A stretch of 64,000 nt of DNA from assembly GCA_035772405.1 (NCBI GenBank), contig JAYKKM010000122.1, forward strand, positions 1,935,501 to 1,999,500. The letters run 5' to 3'. How positions within the stretch are numbered: the first letter of the stretch is position 1; the number at the start of each line of letters is the position of its first letter. Shown here piece after piece: positions 33,006-45,029 of this stretch. Made by a program: the position numbers and the translations under genes. The notes under the pieces were generated by a model. It was not told the DNA's origin and did not search any database. It was given only the letters and a program-made list of their open reading frames with translations. The DNA is from Chrysogorgia sp. JL179-B06 (taxonomy: Eukaryota > Cnidaria > Anthozoa > Scleralcyonacea > Chrysogorgiidae).

Positions 33006-36000
33006 TCACAAATTATTAAAAAACTTAATTTTAAAAAGACTGACATCAGTCGTGTCTTTTCTAATATTAATGTGGAGATTATTCCAATCTTTAGCTGCTT
33101 GGTAAACAACCCGTTGTTTACCCCAGTTCCTGTGTATTGGAGGCAGACGCAAGTCATCCTTTCTACGAGTGTTATGTGAATGAATGTTGGAATTATGAAT
33201 TAAGTTAAAGTTTATATCGACATAGTTATTTAGGCATTTAAAAATTGTGAGGCATCTGTGATAGTGACGTCTTTTTTCCAGACAAATCCAGTTGAGACGA
33301 TCAAGAGCTGCAGTTGCCGAACTCCAAACTGGGAGATCAAGGATCATCTTGGCAGCTTTATTTTGTGTCACCTGTAGACTATTCATCAAATCCGAATTGT
33401 TTTTATCGCCCCAAACGAGATCTCCATAATTAAATAGAGGCAGGATGAGGCTATTGTATAACGTAAGGCGAGACTTTAGTGGTAATAGGTGTTTAACCCG
33501 CCGAATAACACCAATACGTTGGTTTATCTTCTTGATCAGTGTTTCCACATGATCTGTCCAAGTCATATTTTCATGGAAAATTACTCCTAGGTACTTAAAA
33601 GATTCAGTTTTATCCAGGATATAGTTTCCAATTTTTAATGATATAGTCCCATACTGCTTCAATTTCTGAGTGCCACCGAACACAATGAATTTGCACTTGG
33701 ATGTATTTAATGTAAGTAGATTCTCATAATACCATTTTGAGATATTTAGCAAATCCACATTAAGCTTATGTTCCAAGTCATGTTGGTTATCAGCTGTACA
33801 GTAAATGACTGTGTCATCAGCATAGAGGGAAACCCCAGAAAATTCCAAACACGATGGCAGATCGTTGGTGTATAAAAGAAATAACAGTGGTCCCAAAATA
33901 CTGCCCTGCGGAACACCGACATCAACATATAAATCCGAAGAAAATTTGTTATCCACAGCTGTTATTTGCTTTCGGTTGGAAAGATAAGATTCAAACCACT
34001 CAACAGATTCCCCAGACAGACCAACCCCATGTAGCTTTTCCAGTAAAATCTGATGATCTACCGTGTCGAATGCCTTGGAGAGATCGAGAAAGACTGCTCC
34101 AGTTGTAAGGCCATTGTCCATATTCAGCAATACATTATCCGCAAAATGGGCCAATGGAAGATTGGTCGATAATCTTGGCCTAAAACCAAACTGTTTTGGG
34201 TTAAGGATCTTATTTTCATGTAGATAACTATATAGCTGAACGTGGACTCCTCTCTCAAGAATTTTACTGATAGTTGGCAAAACAGTAATAGGTCTATAAT
34301 TGTTTTTATCACTTCTTGAGCCAGATTTAAAAAGAGCTGTAACTTTGCCAAATTTCCATAAAGTTGGATAAATTTTCGACTGTAATGAACGATTGAAAAT
34401 TTTTGTGAGACTAGAACAAATAACGTGATTAGAGTCTTTAAGTAAGCGAGCGCTGATTCTATCGAGGCCGATGGCTTTATTTGATTTTAGCTGTTTCAGT
34501 TGGGTGGACACGAAGGATTCCTCAAAAGGTTTGAAAGTAAAGGGGTTGGTAATCACATTACTTTCATTGGCCACAGGAGCACAAGAAACTAAGTTACCTG
34601 ATGATGATTTGATTTTGTTAGCTAAGAATGTTCCGATTGAAGAAAAATGTTGATTGAGAATCTCAGCAATTGATTTCGCTTCGGTGTATATAGTGCCATT
34701 ATCTTCAATGCAGGAAAGGGAAGATCTTTTGGAGCGCGACGTGATCTCGTTAAGAGATTTCCATAAGTCACAGGGATTTCCTTTGTTCTTTTCGATAAGA
34801 TTTGCATAATAATTAACTTTGCAATCTTTAAACCGTTTATTTACGCATATTTTAAGTTTCTTATACGAAGCCCAATGGAAGGATGAATTGGTTTTTACAG
34901 CCTTCTTATGATGAAAATCGCGCTCTCTCGCGCGGTAAAAAAGTCCCGGTTCTAGCAAGAACATTCTTAAATATCTTAAATATCTTATTCTTTTCGATAA
35001 GATTTGCATAATAATTAACTTTGCAATCTTTAAACCGTTTATTTACGCATATTTTAAGTTTCTTATACGAAGCCCAATGGAAGGATGAATTGGTTTTTAC
35101 AGCCTTCTTATGATGAAAATCGCGCTCTCTCATAATTTTCATGAGCTCAGGTGTCAACCAGGGCAAATGAGTTCCTTTAAGCCGAGTTCTTTTTATTGGT
35201 GCATGTCTATCAGCAACATCGGAGAATAGATTATTCCAGGCCATTATGGCAGTCCGTTTCATTTTCAACCAGATTCCAATCCACTTGTTGTAATTCATTT
35301 ATGAAGGCCTCTTTAGAATAATTCTTATATGATCGGAATTCCATAGTCTTCCCAGGACCTTTGAATACACCAGATTTTAGAATACAAAAAATTAAAGAGT
35401 GGTCACTTAACGATAGATGAACAACGCCAAAATCTACAACACGATAACTATTGTTAACAAATAACAAGTCAATCAGCGTCGAAGACGTTTCCGTTATTCT
35501 TGTAGGAACATCTATAATTTGCTCGAGGTCGTACCGATTTCCAAATTGCATAAGTTTTTGCTTTAAGGTTCGGTTTTTATCCTTTTTGTCCGCGAGAAAA
35601 TTAGCATTAAAATCTCCCAGAAGGACAAGTTCTCGAAGTCCAGCGTCCGCTAAAGACGACATGGATATATTCAAATTATTGGTAAAAAGATCAATTTGCC
35701 AATCAGGAGCTCGATACACGGTCCAAACAATCAACTTCTTACATTTTGGTCGACAAACTTCAATAACACATGATTCAATAGTAGAGTTTTGTAAGTCGGT
35801 TCTTGCATGGTAAGGAATACCATCGCGTACAAACATCATAGTTCCCCCACCCTGTTTACCTTCTCGATCATGGCGAACGAATGAATATCCAGGCAGAGAG
35901 ATTTCACCATCTGTGATAGACGAGTTCAACCATGTTTCAGATACAGCTAGGATATCAAGAGGTTTATCTTTCAAAAGGATTCGGATTTGGTCCATTTTAC

Positions 36001-36403
36001 TAAAGATGCTTCGGACATTGAGGTGAGCAATCTTAAAACCACGAGTACGAAAGGCGTTCTTGAGTTGGTCTTGAGGTGAGACATCACAAGAATCTTGAGA
36101 AGGCCCAGGGTTTGAACTAACGTCTCCAGCCAAAAGTACAAGACAGGAAGCACACAGAGTTGTCTTCAACAATCGAAGACCAACCACAGCTTTCAAATAT
36201 GACGAAATAATCGGCTCACAATGATGAAGCTGACGAAGAGAATTTCTACTTGGAAAATCCTTGTGATTTAATCCATTAACCATAAGTAAGGAAGAAATAT
36301 CATTAGATCCAGATCTGTTTGATGTAACATTGGACAGAAGTAATATCAACAGAAGAATTTTACAAAGATATCGGGAGCTCATAAAAGAGCGTCCACCCGC
36401 CAT
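33006..36403 (-). pseudogene. LINE ORF2: signal-like N-term, 2A-like, EN and RT
   Basis: From the first ATG (36403): a hydrophobic stretch at residues 14-23 (CKILLLILLL) looks like a signal peptide. Residues 93-101 read GDVSSNPGP, a 2A-like ribosome-skipping motif. The AP endonuclease follows: AHLNVRSIFSK, SETWLNSS (catalytic Glu), YRAPDWQ, LLGDFNANF, SDHSLIF. The RT runs NNYRPITVLPTISKILER, EQ-like KQFGFRPRLST, motif A FLDLSKAFDTVDH, motif B GVPQGSILGPLLFLLYTNDL, motif C LYADDTVIY. The C-terminus has RLNWICLEKRRHYHR and DWNNLHINIRKD. The frame shifts near 35245 (two overlapping frames at 35231-35298). It is broken again by a duplicated 143-bp block (34786-34928 and 34988-35130) separated by 59 bp; the 202-bp offset is not a multiple of three. 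Confidence 0.88.
34786..35130. repeat. 143-bp direct duplication inside LINE ORF2
   Basis: TTCTTTTCGATAAGATTTGC at 34786 and 34988 begins two identical 143-bp copies, ending CGCGCTCTCT at 34928 and 35130. The 59-bp linker (34929-34987) is not part of the normal LINE frame. Confidence 0.95.
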
Positions 36404-36769
36404 GACTATGTAACATAGGATGGTCCAGAGATACTACAATGCGAAAGATGGGGCCTCGTGGAAGAGACGTACTATTAAGGATGCAGAGATCAGTGATCTC
36501 CAGTACCCTAAATATCGCACGAACATTTAAAGTCATTACATGAAAGGAAGTCAAATTGGATGAAAGATTTAATATAGCCAGATTATATAAGAAGACAAAC
36601 ATCACTATGAGATAGATAATCCTTTGATAACTTTTACGATATTAGTTGGGTTGTTTCTGTAAGTACCGGAGCACAGTATACGCATCAAAACAATCATTTC
36701 TTAATTTGTTAATACAGAGCCCAATAAATTAAATATCCAATATAATTAAAGGTAAAATTCATGTTTCGC

Positions 36770-38670
36770 AAGCGACTTTGTACCAATTGAAGGCTTCGCA
36801 CAAAATTAATTACATTAAAGTCCACAGGTCCACACTTTCATACAGTACCTCACTCACTGAAGTCCACAGGTCCACAGTCCACACTTTCATACAGTACCTC
36901 ACTTATTGAAGTCCACAGGTCCACACTTTCATACAGTACCTCACTTATTGAAGTCCACAGGTCCACAGTCCACACTTTCATACAGTACCTCACTTATTGA
37001 AGTCCACAGTCCACACTGTCATACAGTACCTCACTTATTGAAGTCCACAGGTCCACAGTCCACACTTTCATACAGTACCTCACTTATTGAAGTCCACAGG
37101 TCCACAGTCCACACTTTCATACAGTACCTCACTTATTGAAGTCCACAGTCCACACTTTCATACAGTACCTCACTCATTGAAGTCCACAGTCCACACTGTC
37201 ATACAGTACCTCACTTATTGAAGTCCACAGTCCACACTTTCATACAGTACCTCACTTATTGAAGTCCACAGGTCCACAGCCCACACTTTCATACAGTACC
37301 TCACTTATTGAAGTCCACAGGTCCACACTTTCATACAGTACCTCACTCATTGAAGTCCACAGGTCCACAGTCCACACTTTCATACAGTACCTCACTTATT
37401 GAAGTCCACAGGTCCACAGTCCACACTTTCATACAGTACCTCACTTATTGAAGTCCACAGGTCCACACTATCATACAGTACCTCACTTATTGAAGTCCAC
37501 AGGTCCACAGTCCACACTTTCATACAGTACCTCACTTATTGAAGTCCACAGGTCCATAGTCCACATTTTCATACAGTACCTCACTCATTGAAGTCCACAG
37601 GTCCACAGTCCACACTGTCATACAGTACCTCACTTATTGAAGTCCACAGGTCCACACTTTCATACAGTACCTCACTTATTGAAGTCCACAGGTCCACACT
37701 TTCATACAGTACCTCACTTATTGAAGTCCACAGGTCCACAGTCCACACTTTCATACAGTACCTCACTTATTGAAGTCCACAGGTCCACACTGTCATACAG
37801 TACATCACTTATTGAAGTCCACAGGTCCACACGTTCATACAGTACCTCACTTATTGAAGTCCACAGGTCCACAGTCCACACTTTCATACAGTACCTCACT
37901 TATTGAAGTCCACAGGTCCACACTTTCATACAGTACCTCACTTATTGAAGTCCACAGGTCCACAGTCCACACTGTCATACAGTACCTCACTTATTGATAG
38001 TCCACACTGTCATACAGTACCTCACTTATTGAAGTCCACAGTCCACAGTCCACACTTTCATACAGAACCTCACTTATTGAAGTCCACAGGTCCACAGTCC
38101 ACACTTTCATACAGTACCTCACTTATTGAAGTCCACAGGTCCACAGCCCACACTTTCATACAGTACCTCACTTATTGAAGTCCACAGGTCCACACTTTCA
38201 TACAGTACCTCACTTATTGAAGTCCACAGGTCCATAGTCCACACTGTCATACAGTACCTCACTTATTGAAGTCCACAGGTCCACAGTCCACACTGTCATA
38301 CAGTACCTCACTTATTGAAGTCCACAGGTCCATAGTCCACACTTTCATACAGTACCTCACTCATTGAAGTCCACAGTCCACACTATCATACAGTACCTCA
38401 CTTATTGAAGTCCACAGGTCCACAGTCCACACTTTCATACAGTACCTCACTTATTGAAGTCCACAGGTCCACAGTCCACACTTTCATACAGTACCTCACT
38501 TATTGAAGTCCACAGGTCCACAGTCCACACTTTCATACAGTACCTCACTTATTGAAGTCCACAGGTCCACAGTCCACACTGTCATACAGTACCTCACTTA
38601 TTGAAGTCCACAGTTCACACTTTCATACAGTACCTCACTCATTGAAGTCCACAGGTCCACACTTAAAAGT
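36770..38670. repeat. Satellite array of 42/49-bp units (left arm)
   Basis: More than forty units of CACTTTCATACAGTACCTCA-CTTATTGAAGTCCACAGGTC, with or without an extra CACAGTC, giving 42- and 49-bp spacings. The MKSTGPHFHTV-type frames on it are artefacts of the repeat. Confidence 0.95.
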
Positions 38671-38679
38671 GCCTCACTT

Positions 38680-39492
38680 AAAGAACAGTGCCTCGCTTAA
38701 AGAAGCCTTCGGCCAAATTGGCAAATGGACATCACCAGGAGGCAACTCCAAGAAGTTTAAAAGCTCTAATTCTGATTTGACTATTACCTGGTATTATAGT
38801 AAACAAAAAAACACTGCTGTTCCAAGGGAAAGACGGTAACTACCTGAAAGAAATTCTGATTAATATCTGTGGAAAGTCGGGTTCATCAGTAAGAACTGAA
38901 CTTGATATGAGCGGAGAGGCGACTCAAGCGGTTGTTCAATATGTTGTTCAAGCGGTTTCCCGATCTGACTCATTAAATTTGGCTGTCGGTAGTCACAAGA
39001 CATTTCCTGAGGATGTAACAACGATTAACCTGGACGAAACTGCATATATGTTTGAGTGTGTGTCTAAATCTGGATTGGAAATACCTTGCGAAATGTCGAA
39101 TAACTATATTCATGATGTTCGGGCGATTATTCAAGATGTCGTTCAACCGGTTTCTCAATCTGTTTAGTTCACCAAATGTGTCTGTCGGTATGCTGTCGTT
39201 TGTTCAATGTCCGTGCAGGTCTCTTGCAGTAGATATTGAGGGAGTTAAGTTGGATGTTGTTATAACGCAAAAGCAAATGGAATCTATAGTTGCTAATATT
39301 CCGAAACCTACGAGCATCAAGATAATCGATAAAGAAAACTCTCTTGAACGTGAATTGGTGCAGGAGAGAGAAAGATGTAAACAACTGGAAAAAGAAATTT
39401 CCATAATGACAAACGAAAAGAATAAAGATATTAATGATTATAACCAACGCATTAGTTCCCTAGAGGATAGAATGGTCAATGCAGAAAAGTAA
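38680..39492 (+). pseudogene. ORF1-like protein of the internal LINE (broken)
   Basis: Frames 38680-38839, 38907-39167 and 39052-39492 chain together. Visible blocks: ASLKEAFGQIGKWTSPGGNS, SNSDLTITWYYSKQK, MSGEATQAVVQYVVQAVSRS, ECVSKSGLEIPCEMS, and a C-terminal coiled coil (ENSLERELVQERERCKQLEK). Position ahead of an endonuclease/RT frame and the coiled coil fit a LINE ORF1 product. Frameshifts near 38815 and 39160 break it. Function is inferred from context only. Confidence 0.5.
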
Positions 39493-39699
39493 AGAGACTC
39501 CCTAAGGCTAGCAATTGCATTAATCATCCAAGATAATACTATTAATTTAAGTCAAAGTACACCAGTTGTAGAAATCCGTAAGAATTATGAATACCAACGA
39601 GTAGAAAAGCCAGGGGGAACGAAAAATCGGATATGGAGCCAAAGACACAAGAGATGCCACTGAAATTACCATGCCTTTCGAAGGGAAAGAATAAAAGCA

Positions 39700-42600
39700 G
39701 TGGTCCTCAAGATAGTCATCCTTTTGAAGAACAAATGTGTGACTATATCGAGAAACACAATCGATAATAAGAAGGACGAGTTAGCTGTGTTAATTGATCA
39801 ACATAATTCTGACCTTGTAATGGTTACAGAAACTTGGCTAACGGAAAATATTCCAAGTGAGACAGTGCAAATTCCTGGTTTAAGATAGCGGTAGAGGGGT
39901 GGTGTGGAAGTATATGTACGCGATCATATTCCAGTTAAAGTTCGTAATGATCTGATACAAACGACTTTCGAATGTTTCGAATGTTTATGGATAACCATAT
40001 ACGACCAAAATGGCTTCCTAGATTGATTTCCAAAATTGCTGTGGCATGCATTTATTTCTCTCCATCATTGTCATCAAGTGACCTTCAAAGTTTTTATGAT
40101 TACTTTTGTTATTGTTGCGATATTCTAACATCTGAAAGTCAAAGTACCGCAATCATCGTAGCTGGAGATTTTAATCCTGTAAGTAATGGCTTTCAAACTA
40201 ATCTTATTTCCAAACACTGCCAGCTTAAGCAACTAGTCAAAGTACCAACCAGAGGAACAGCTATTCTCGATTTAATACTAACAAATGTGGTCACCTGGTA
40301 TGACGATCCTATTGTTTTGGCTCCGATAGCTACATCTGACCATTGTGTTATTAAATGGCAATCTAAAGTACAGGTTGCTAGCAAGGAAAAGAATATAATA
40401 AGAAAGATCAAAGTAAGGCCACTCAGACAATACAGTTTACAAGCTTTTAATGAATACTTAAAACGCTATGATTGGTCACCTGTTTGCAATGCTACATGTA
40501 CGAATAGTAAAGCTGATTTGTTTCTAGAATTGACCAACAAGATGATTGATGCTTTTTTTCGCAGAGAAAATCGTAAAACTACATGGGAACGATAAGCCTT
40601 TTATAACTGGTAGAATCAAGCGTCTTTTAGCCAAACGAGATAAGGCATACAAGCAGGGTAGAATTGGATGTTTTAAAGCTCTACGTCGATTAATTTCATC
40701 TGAGATTTGTAAGGAGAAGAAATCGTTTTATGACGACAAAATTCTACCAACCCGTTGTTCTAACCCAAAAGCGTGGTGGAAGAACATCAATAAACTTGTG
40801 GGGAAAAAGAATAACATGCAGGGTGAAATTATTAGATCCAGAAACCAACACCCCTATGAATGATAAACAAACCGCTAATCATATAAACTCATTCTTTGCG
40901 AGTCTTACAAATAATTTTCCACAGATTCGAAGTGAATGGATGTTATCTGGAACATCTGATCCACTTCCTGTGATTGAATGTGCGAGCGTTGAAAATAAGC
41001 TTAAACATCTTAATGAGAGCAAATCACCTGGTCCGTATGATCCAGCTATTAAATTAATTAAAATGTTCGCAAAATCATTTGCCATACCGTTGACTAACAT
41101 ATTTAATGAATCGTTCGGATCTAGGACATTTCCGGATATATGGAAGAAGTACAGTTTATGTGCGGTTCCTAAAGTTATGCCTTGTTCCGGTGTGGATGAG
41201 TTAAGACCTATCGCACTAACAAGTGTGTTATCTAAGGTACAAGAATCCTATGCTGTCGAGTGGATCCATGAAGATGTACGAGATCAGTTATTAAATCCTT
41301 TTCAATTCGGTGGCCTTCCTGGTGGATCAGCAGTTCTGGCTCTTGTCAACCTCTTGCACAAATGGTATAAGGCCATGGAGGTCCGGGGTAAGATTGTGCG
41401 AATAATATTCCTAGATTTCCGTAAGGCGTTTGACTTAATTGAACATAATGCTCTGTTGGAGAACTTCTCGAAAATTGGTCTCCGCCCGGCTCTGATTGCG
41501 TGGTTGGGATCTTACTTATGTAATCGATCGCAAACTACCAAATATGGAAACGAATGTTCTGATGCTGAGAACGTAAGTGGAGGAGTTCCCCAGGGAAGCA
41601 AAATTGGCCATATAGCCTTTATCGTTCATATTAATCAACTACCGTTAACAATAATACGTCGATATAGGACTACCCCTGATATATCTGAAGAGGATACTAC
41701 AATGTTTATGGACGATACTACCTTATCAGAAGTAATCGATGTTTCCAATCAATTTCAGGCCGTCCTATTGGTAACTCTCAAACCAATGTAGAGAGTGTTT
41801 TGCACGAGAACAACATATGGAACTTAACGCCAAAAAATGTAAGGAAATGCAGATTGATTTTCATACGAATAAAACAGATATCCATCCTATCTACATCGCA
41901 GAGCAAGCCATGGATAAGGTCAGTTCATATAAGCTCTTGGCGCTATGGGTTGACGACGGCGGGACGTAGCCAGAACCTTCAAAGGGGGGGGGGGGGGGGG
42001 GCCCTGTGGAGAATGGAAGAAGTCGTGGCTATATGTTCGACACAAAGCCGCGATTGTGTCTGGGGGGTGGGGTACGGTACATGGTCTCACAGGAAAATTT
42101 TGAAAAGCCCAGAAGTGCTTTTGAAGCAATTTCTAACATGATTTTTTGCGAAATTAGGCCACCAGACGATGGCTAGAAATTTCATTTTTAGCTGTTACAT
42201 CGTGCTAATATAATTAGTTATATTTTATCCAGCCTTTCATTATTTATTCTGACAGTAAAACAAAAAACACAATTGTTTGCTTATTTTAAAAAAGGCGTAG
42301 GTTTATTAAAAAGAAAACTGAACACGGAAACATATTTAAATTCTGCGACTAATGTAAACAGTTTGACTTTTTCCGTAGAACAAGCACTTTGTTTTGTGAT
42401 GAATTTATGAAGAATAAGCTATCTGTAAACAAATTAATCATGTACTATAAAATATTTAGTTGAATGTTTTGTTTTAGTTCAAGCGGCTCCCACGGCTCCC
42501 CCCCCCTGGCTACGTCCCTGTGATGACCTAAAATGGAACACCAACACTGCCTATATAACAAAAAAGGCAGCTAAGCGCCTATACTTTTTAAAGGTCCTGA

Positions 42601-42715
42601 AAAGCTATGGTGCTTCTACGAATGATTTGAAAACATTTTTTATTGCAGTAATAAGATCAACCCTCGAATATGCATGCCACGTTTGGAATTGGAACTTTGT
42701 AACGAGATATCACTT
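39700..42715 (+). pseudogene. Internal LINE ORF2, endonuclease and RT (broken)
   Basis: Endonuclease: LAVLIDQHNSDLVMVTETWL (catalytic Glu) at about 39778, VAGDFNPVSNGF at 40160, ATSDHCVIKW at 40331. RT: SPGPYDPAIKLIKMF, ELRPIALTSVLSKVQES, FQFGGLPGGSAVLALVNLLH, motif A FLDFRKAFDLIEH, motif B GGVPQGSKIGHIAFIVHINQ, motif C FMDDTTLSEV at about 41704. It is fragmented by several frameshifts (near 39885, 40590, 40850, 41790) and by a hAT-like insertion (41959-42520). The frame ends at LEYACHVWNW near 42696; the remaining C-terminus is on the other strand. Confidence 0.8.
41959..42520. mobile_element. hAT-like non-autonomous insertion in LINE
   Basis: Ends GGGACGTAGCCAG and CTGGCTACGTCCC, with near-matching 8-bp flanks TGACGACG (41951-41958) and TGATGACC (42521-42528). 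The LINE blocks YKLLALWVDD and DLKWNTNTAYITKK lie on either side. It contains an 18-G run. Confidence 0.75.
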
Positions 42716-42724
42716 ACATCCATG

Positions 42725-42966
42725 ACAGTTTAGTAGCTTTGTTCATTTGTTCTGGTATCTCTTTCTCTCATGTGTCCGATTTTTTTTGGAAGAAGACTTG
42801 ATTTGGACATATTTTTAATTAGGTCAACACACAAATCATCCCGGCGTTCTCTAAGGGACTTTAGGCCGGCCTTTTGTAATAATTTCTCGTAATCATACTC
42901 AGCGTAGATTATCCTAAGGGCACGCTTTTGAATTCTCTGAATATCCCCACTTTGTTCTTTCGTCAA
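42725..42966 (-). pseudogene. LINE C-terminal piece, inverted
   Basis: The minus strand reads DIQRIQKRALRIIYAEYDYE and LRERRDDLCVDLIKNMSKSS. This is the segment that should follow LEYACHVWNW of the plus-strand copy, judged by the same order in the 25.5-26.4 kb fragment (IERIQKRALKIIYNEHDY). An inversion breakpoint therefore lies near 42700-42725. Confidence 0.75.
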
Positions 42967-43149
42967 GTTTGTAACAATAAGACTCGGACAACGGTTGAAT
43001 ATCGTTGTTTATTTGATTTGTCTCTGATCATTCGTAGCTATAAGCTCTATAACTACAAGCGTCTATCTTATTGTGTGTAATCTCCGTTAACCACTCAAGG
43101 GGCATCAAGTTATTATAATTATATGTATAAAACTGAAAGATTTAAACAT

Positions 43150-43790
43150 AGTCCAATACTGATATTTAGTCCACAGGTCCACACTTCCATTGAACATACA
43201 GTTCTGTATGATTTCTAACTGTGGACATTGATGACTGACTTACTGTGAGGAGTGAGGTTATAAAAGTGTGGACTAAGTGTGGACTTCAATGAGTGAATTA
43301 AGGTATGGAAGTGTGAACTTCATCAACAAGTGATGTATGAAAGTGTGGACCTGTGGACTTCAATGAGTGAGGTACTGTATGAAAGTGTGGACTGTGGACC
43401 TGTGGACTTCAATAAGTGAGGTACTGTATGAAAGTGTGGACTGTGGACCTCAATAAGTGAGGTATTGTATGACAGTGTGGACTGTGGACCTGTGGACTTC
43501 AATAAGTGAGGTACTGTATGACAGTGTGGACTGTGGACCTGTGGACTTCAATGAGTGAGGTACTGTATGAAAGTGTGGACTGTGGACCTGTGGACTTCAA
43601 TAAGTGAGGTACTGTATGACAGTGTGGACTGTGGGCCTGTGGACTTCAATAAGTGAGGTACTGTATGACAGTGTGGACCTGTGGACTTCAATAAGTGAGG
43701 TACTGTATGACAGTGTGGACTGTGGACCTGTGGACTTCAGTGAGTGAGGTACTGTATGAAAGTGTGGACCTGTGGACTTTAATGTAATTA
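43150..43790. repeat. Satellite array, right arm (inverted)
   Basis: Same units in reverse orientation (GGACTTCAATAAGTGAGGTA, CTGTATGAAAGTGTGGAC), about thirteen copies, running into the right terminal repeat. Confidence 0.95.
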
Positions 43791-43957
43791 ATTTTGTGCG
43801 AAGCCTTCAATTGGTACAAAGTCGCTTGCGAAACATGAATTTTACCTTTAATTATATTGGATATTTAATTTATTGGGCTCTGTATTAACAAATTAAGAAA
43901 TGATTGTTTTGATGACGTATACTGTGCTCCGGTACTTACAGAAACAACCATTAGTTG

Positions 43958-44340
43958 TTAGATAATTTTAATAACTTTTAAATATTTAGACTTATTAAGT
44001 TTTAGTAGATATTCTGTTACAACAATTTGTTTTATATTAATCCTTGACAGCAACATAGGTTACGTACTTGCGCCCTATGTTACTTTTTATGTAATTAGCA
44101 TTCATACGTGTCATACTGCTATAATAATAATTTATTCCACACAATTTTGTTACATCAAGAATAAGGTAAAACCGAAGCCAGAGGCTTATTTGGCAAATGT
44201 TTAGAGCAGCGTCAATATTAATGATTGGATAAAAGATGTAGCAGGTTTATTATGGAATAATTTTTAAAGTACACATATATAGTTAGTTTGAAAGCACAAG
44301 AAAAAAACAACATTTAAAGAAAATAAATTAATACTGTATT
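43958..44340. other. AT-rich intergenic, no feature seen
   Basis: No gene, repeat array or RNA recognised between the foldback element and the next LINE fragment. Confidence 0.4.
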
Positions 44341-44342
44341 AT

Positions 44343-44936
44343 TCAAGCCCAAATTAACCCCCGAGACACTAAACCACTATCGAGATTAAAATAATTCTTT
44401 AAGGTACTTTTATAATTTTGAAATGTTAACGAGTGTCGAATTAAGAAGGGGGAGAGGATTCCAATAATTTGACTCACAAATGATTGCAAATGAGCTATAT
44501 ATGGGTAAATGCGTAAAAACATGGGTACTGACGTCATCTCGACAGGTGGAAGCTATTTCAGATACGGAAGGGTACCTAGTCACCAGGAGTTTGGTGAATG
44601 TTTATATAACATATATGCTTCGTTCTTTAAAAAACCCCGCTTTAAATTTCTGTTTCGATTCAGAAAAGCAGGGTGTTAAAAGCAGGGTTATTTCCGAATC
44701 GAAACAGTAAGTTCAAGCGGGGTTTTTAAAGAACGAAGCATATCTCGACGAAGTGTTATTCTTTGGTCCTTGTATACGGATAGAGAATGAATATTTATAT
44801 GAAGTAATATTTTGAGATCAAATCTGTCTGGTAAAATGTTCATGAATGTCAAAATTAAAGTTAAATAATGAAGATATTGGTACACGTAACGAATTATTGA
44901 TATGTCTAAAAATGAAACAAGAGATTTGGTATTCAT
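44343..44936 (-). pseudogene. LINE C-terminal fragment with hairpin insertion
   Basis: Blocks LHYLTLILTFMNILPDRFDL, then after an interruption IGILSPFLIRHSLTFQNYKS and TLKNYFNLD, look like the C-terminus of a CR1/L2-type ORF2. The break at about 44613-44742 is an inverted repeat (CTTCGTTCTTTAAAAA.CCCCGCTT with its complement, arms about 50 bp), probably a small foldback insertion. Confidence 0.55.
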
Positions 44937-45029
44937 GAATTTAGAAAACAGTTAAAAATTTTAATTCTTTAAGGAGAGGTTCAGATGGTGTAAGTGGTGG
45001 AGTGTGCAATAATACGGTGCAATAATACA

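Larger units (their letters stand above)
32830..36640 (-). mobile_element. Near-complete CR1/L2-group LINE
   Basis: 5' UTR 36640-36404, single ORF2 36403-33006, 3' UTR 33005-32860, and a tail of ATT/ATTC repeats to about 32830. Endonuclease, reverse transcriptase and C-terminal domain are all present. It is the youngest-looking LINE here and is damaged only by a short frameshift near 35245 and a 202-bp-offset internal duplication. No separate ORF1 is seen upstream, where the large foldback element begins at 36649. Confidence 0.9.
36649..43949. mobile_element. 7.3-kb foldback element with satellite arms
   Basis: The two ends are inverted repeats. GGTTGTTTCTGTAAGTACCG at 36649 equals the reverse complement of 43949 inward, with near-identity over about 170 bp (one small indel). 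The match then continues into a tandem-repeat array on each side (36770-38670 and 43150-43790, opposite orientation). An exact 8-bp duplication ATTAGTTG flanks it (36641-36648 and 43950-43957). The 8-bp duplication fits hAT, P or Merlin-like DNA transposition. No transposase is recognisable. The interior is mostly a LINE. Confidence 0.88.

Noticed and set aside
36770..38670. MKSTGPHFHTVPHLL-type repeat proteins and CRISPR-like regular spacing
   Set aside because: A 42/49-bp satellite is open in several frames; units are contiguous without unique spacers, so it is neither a gene nor a CRISPR array.
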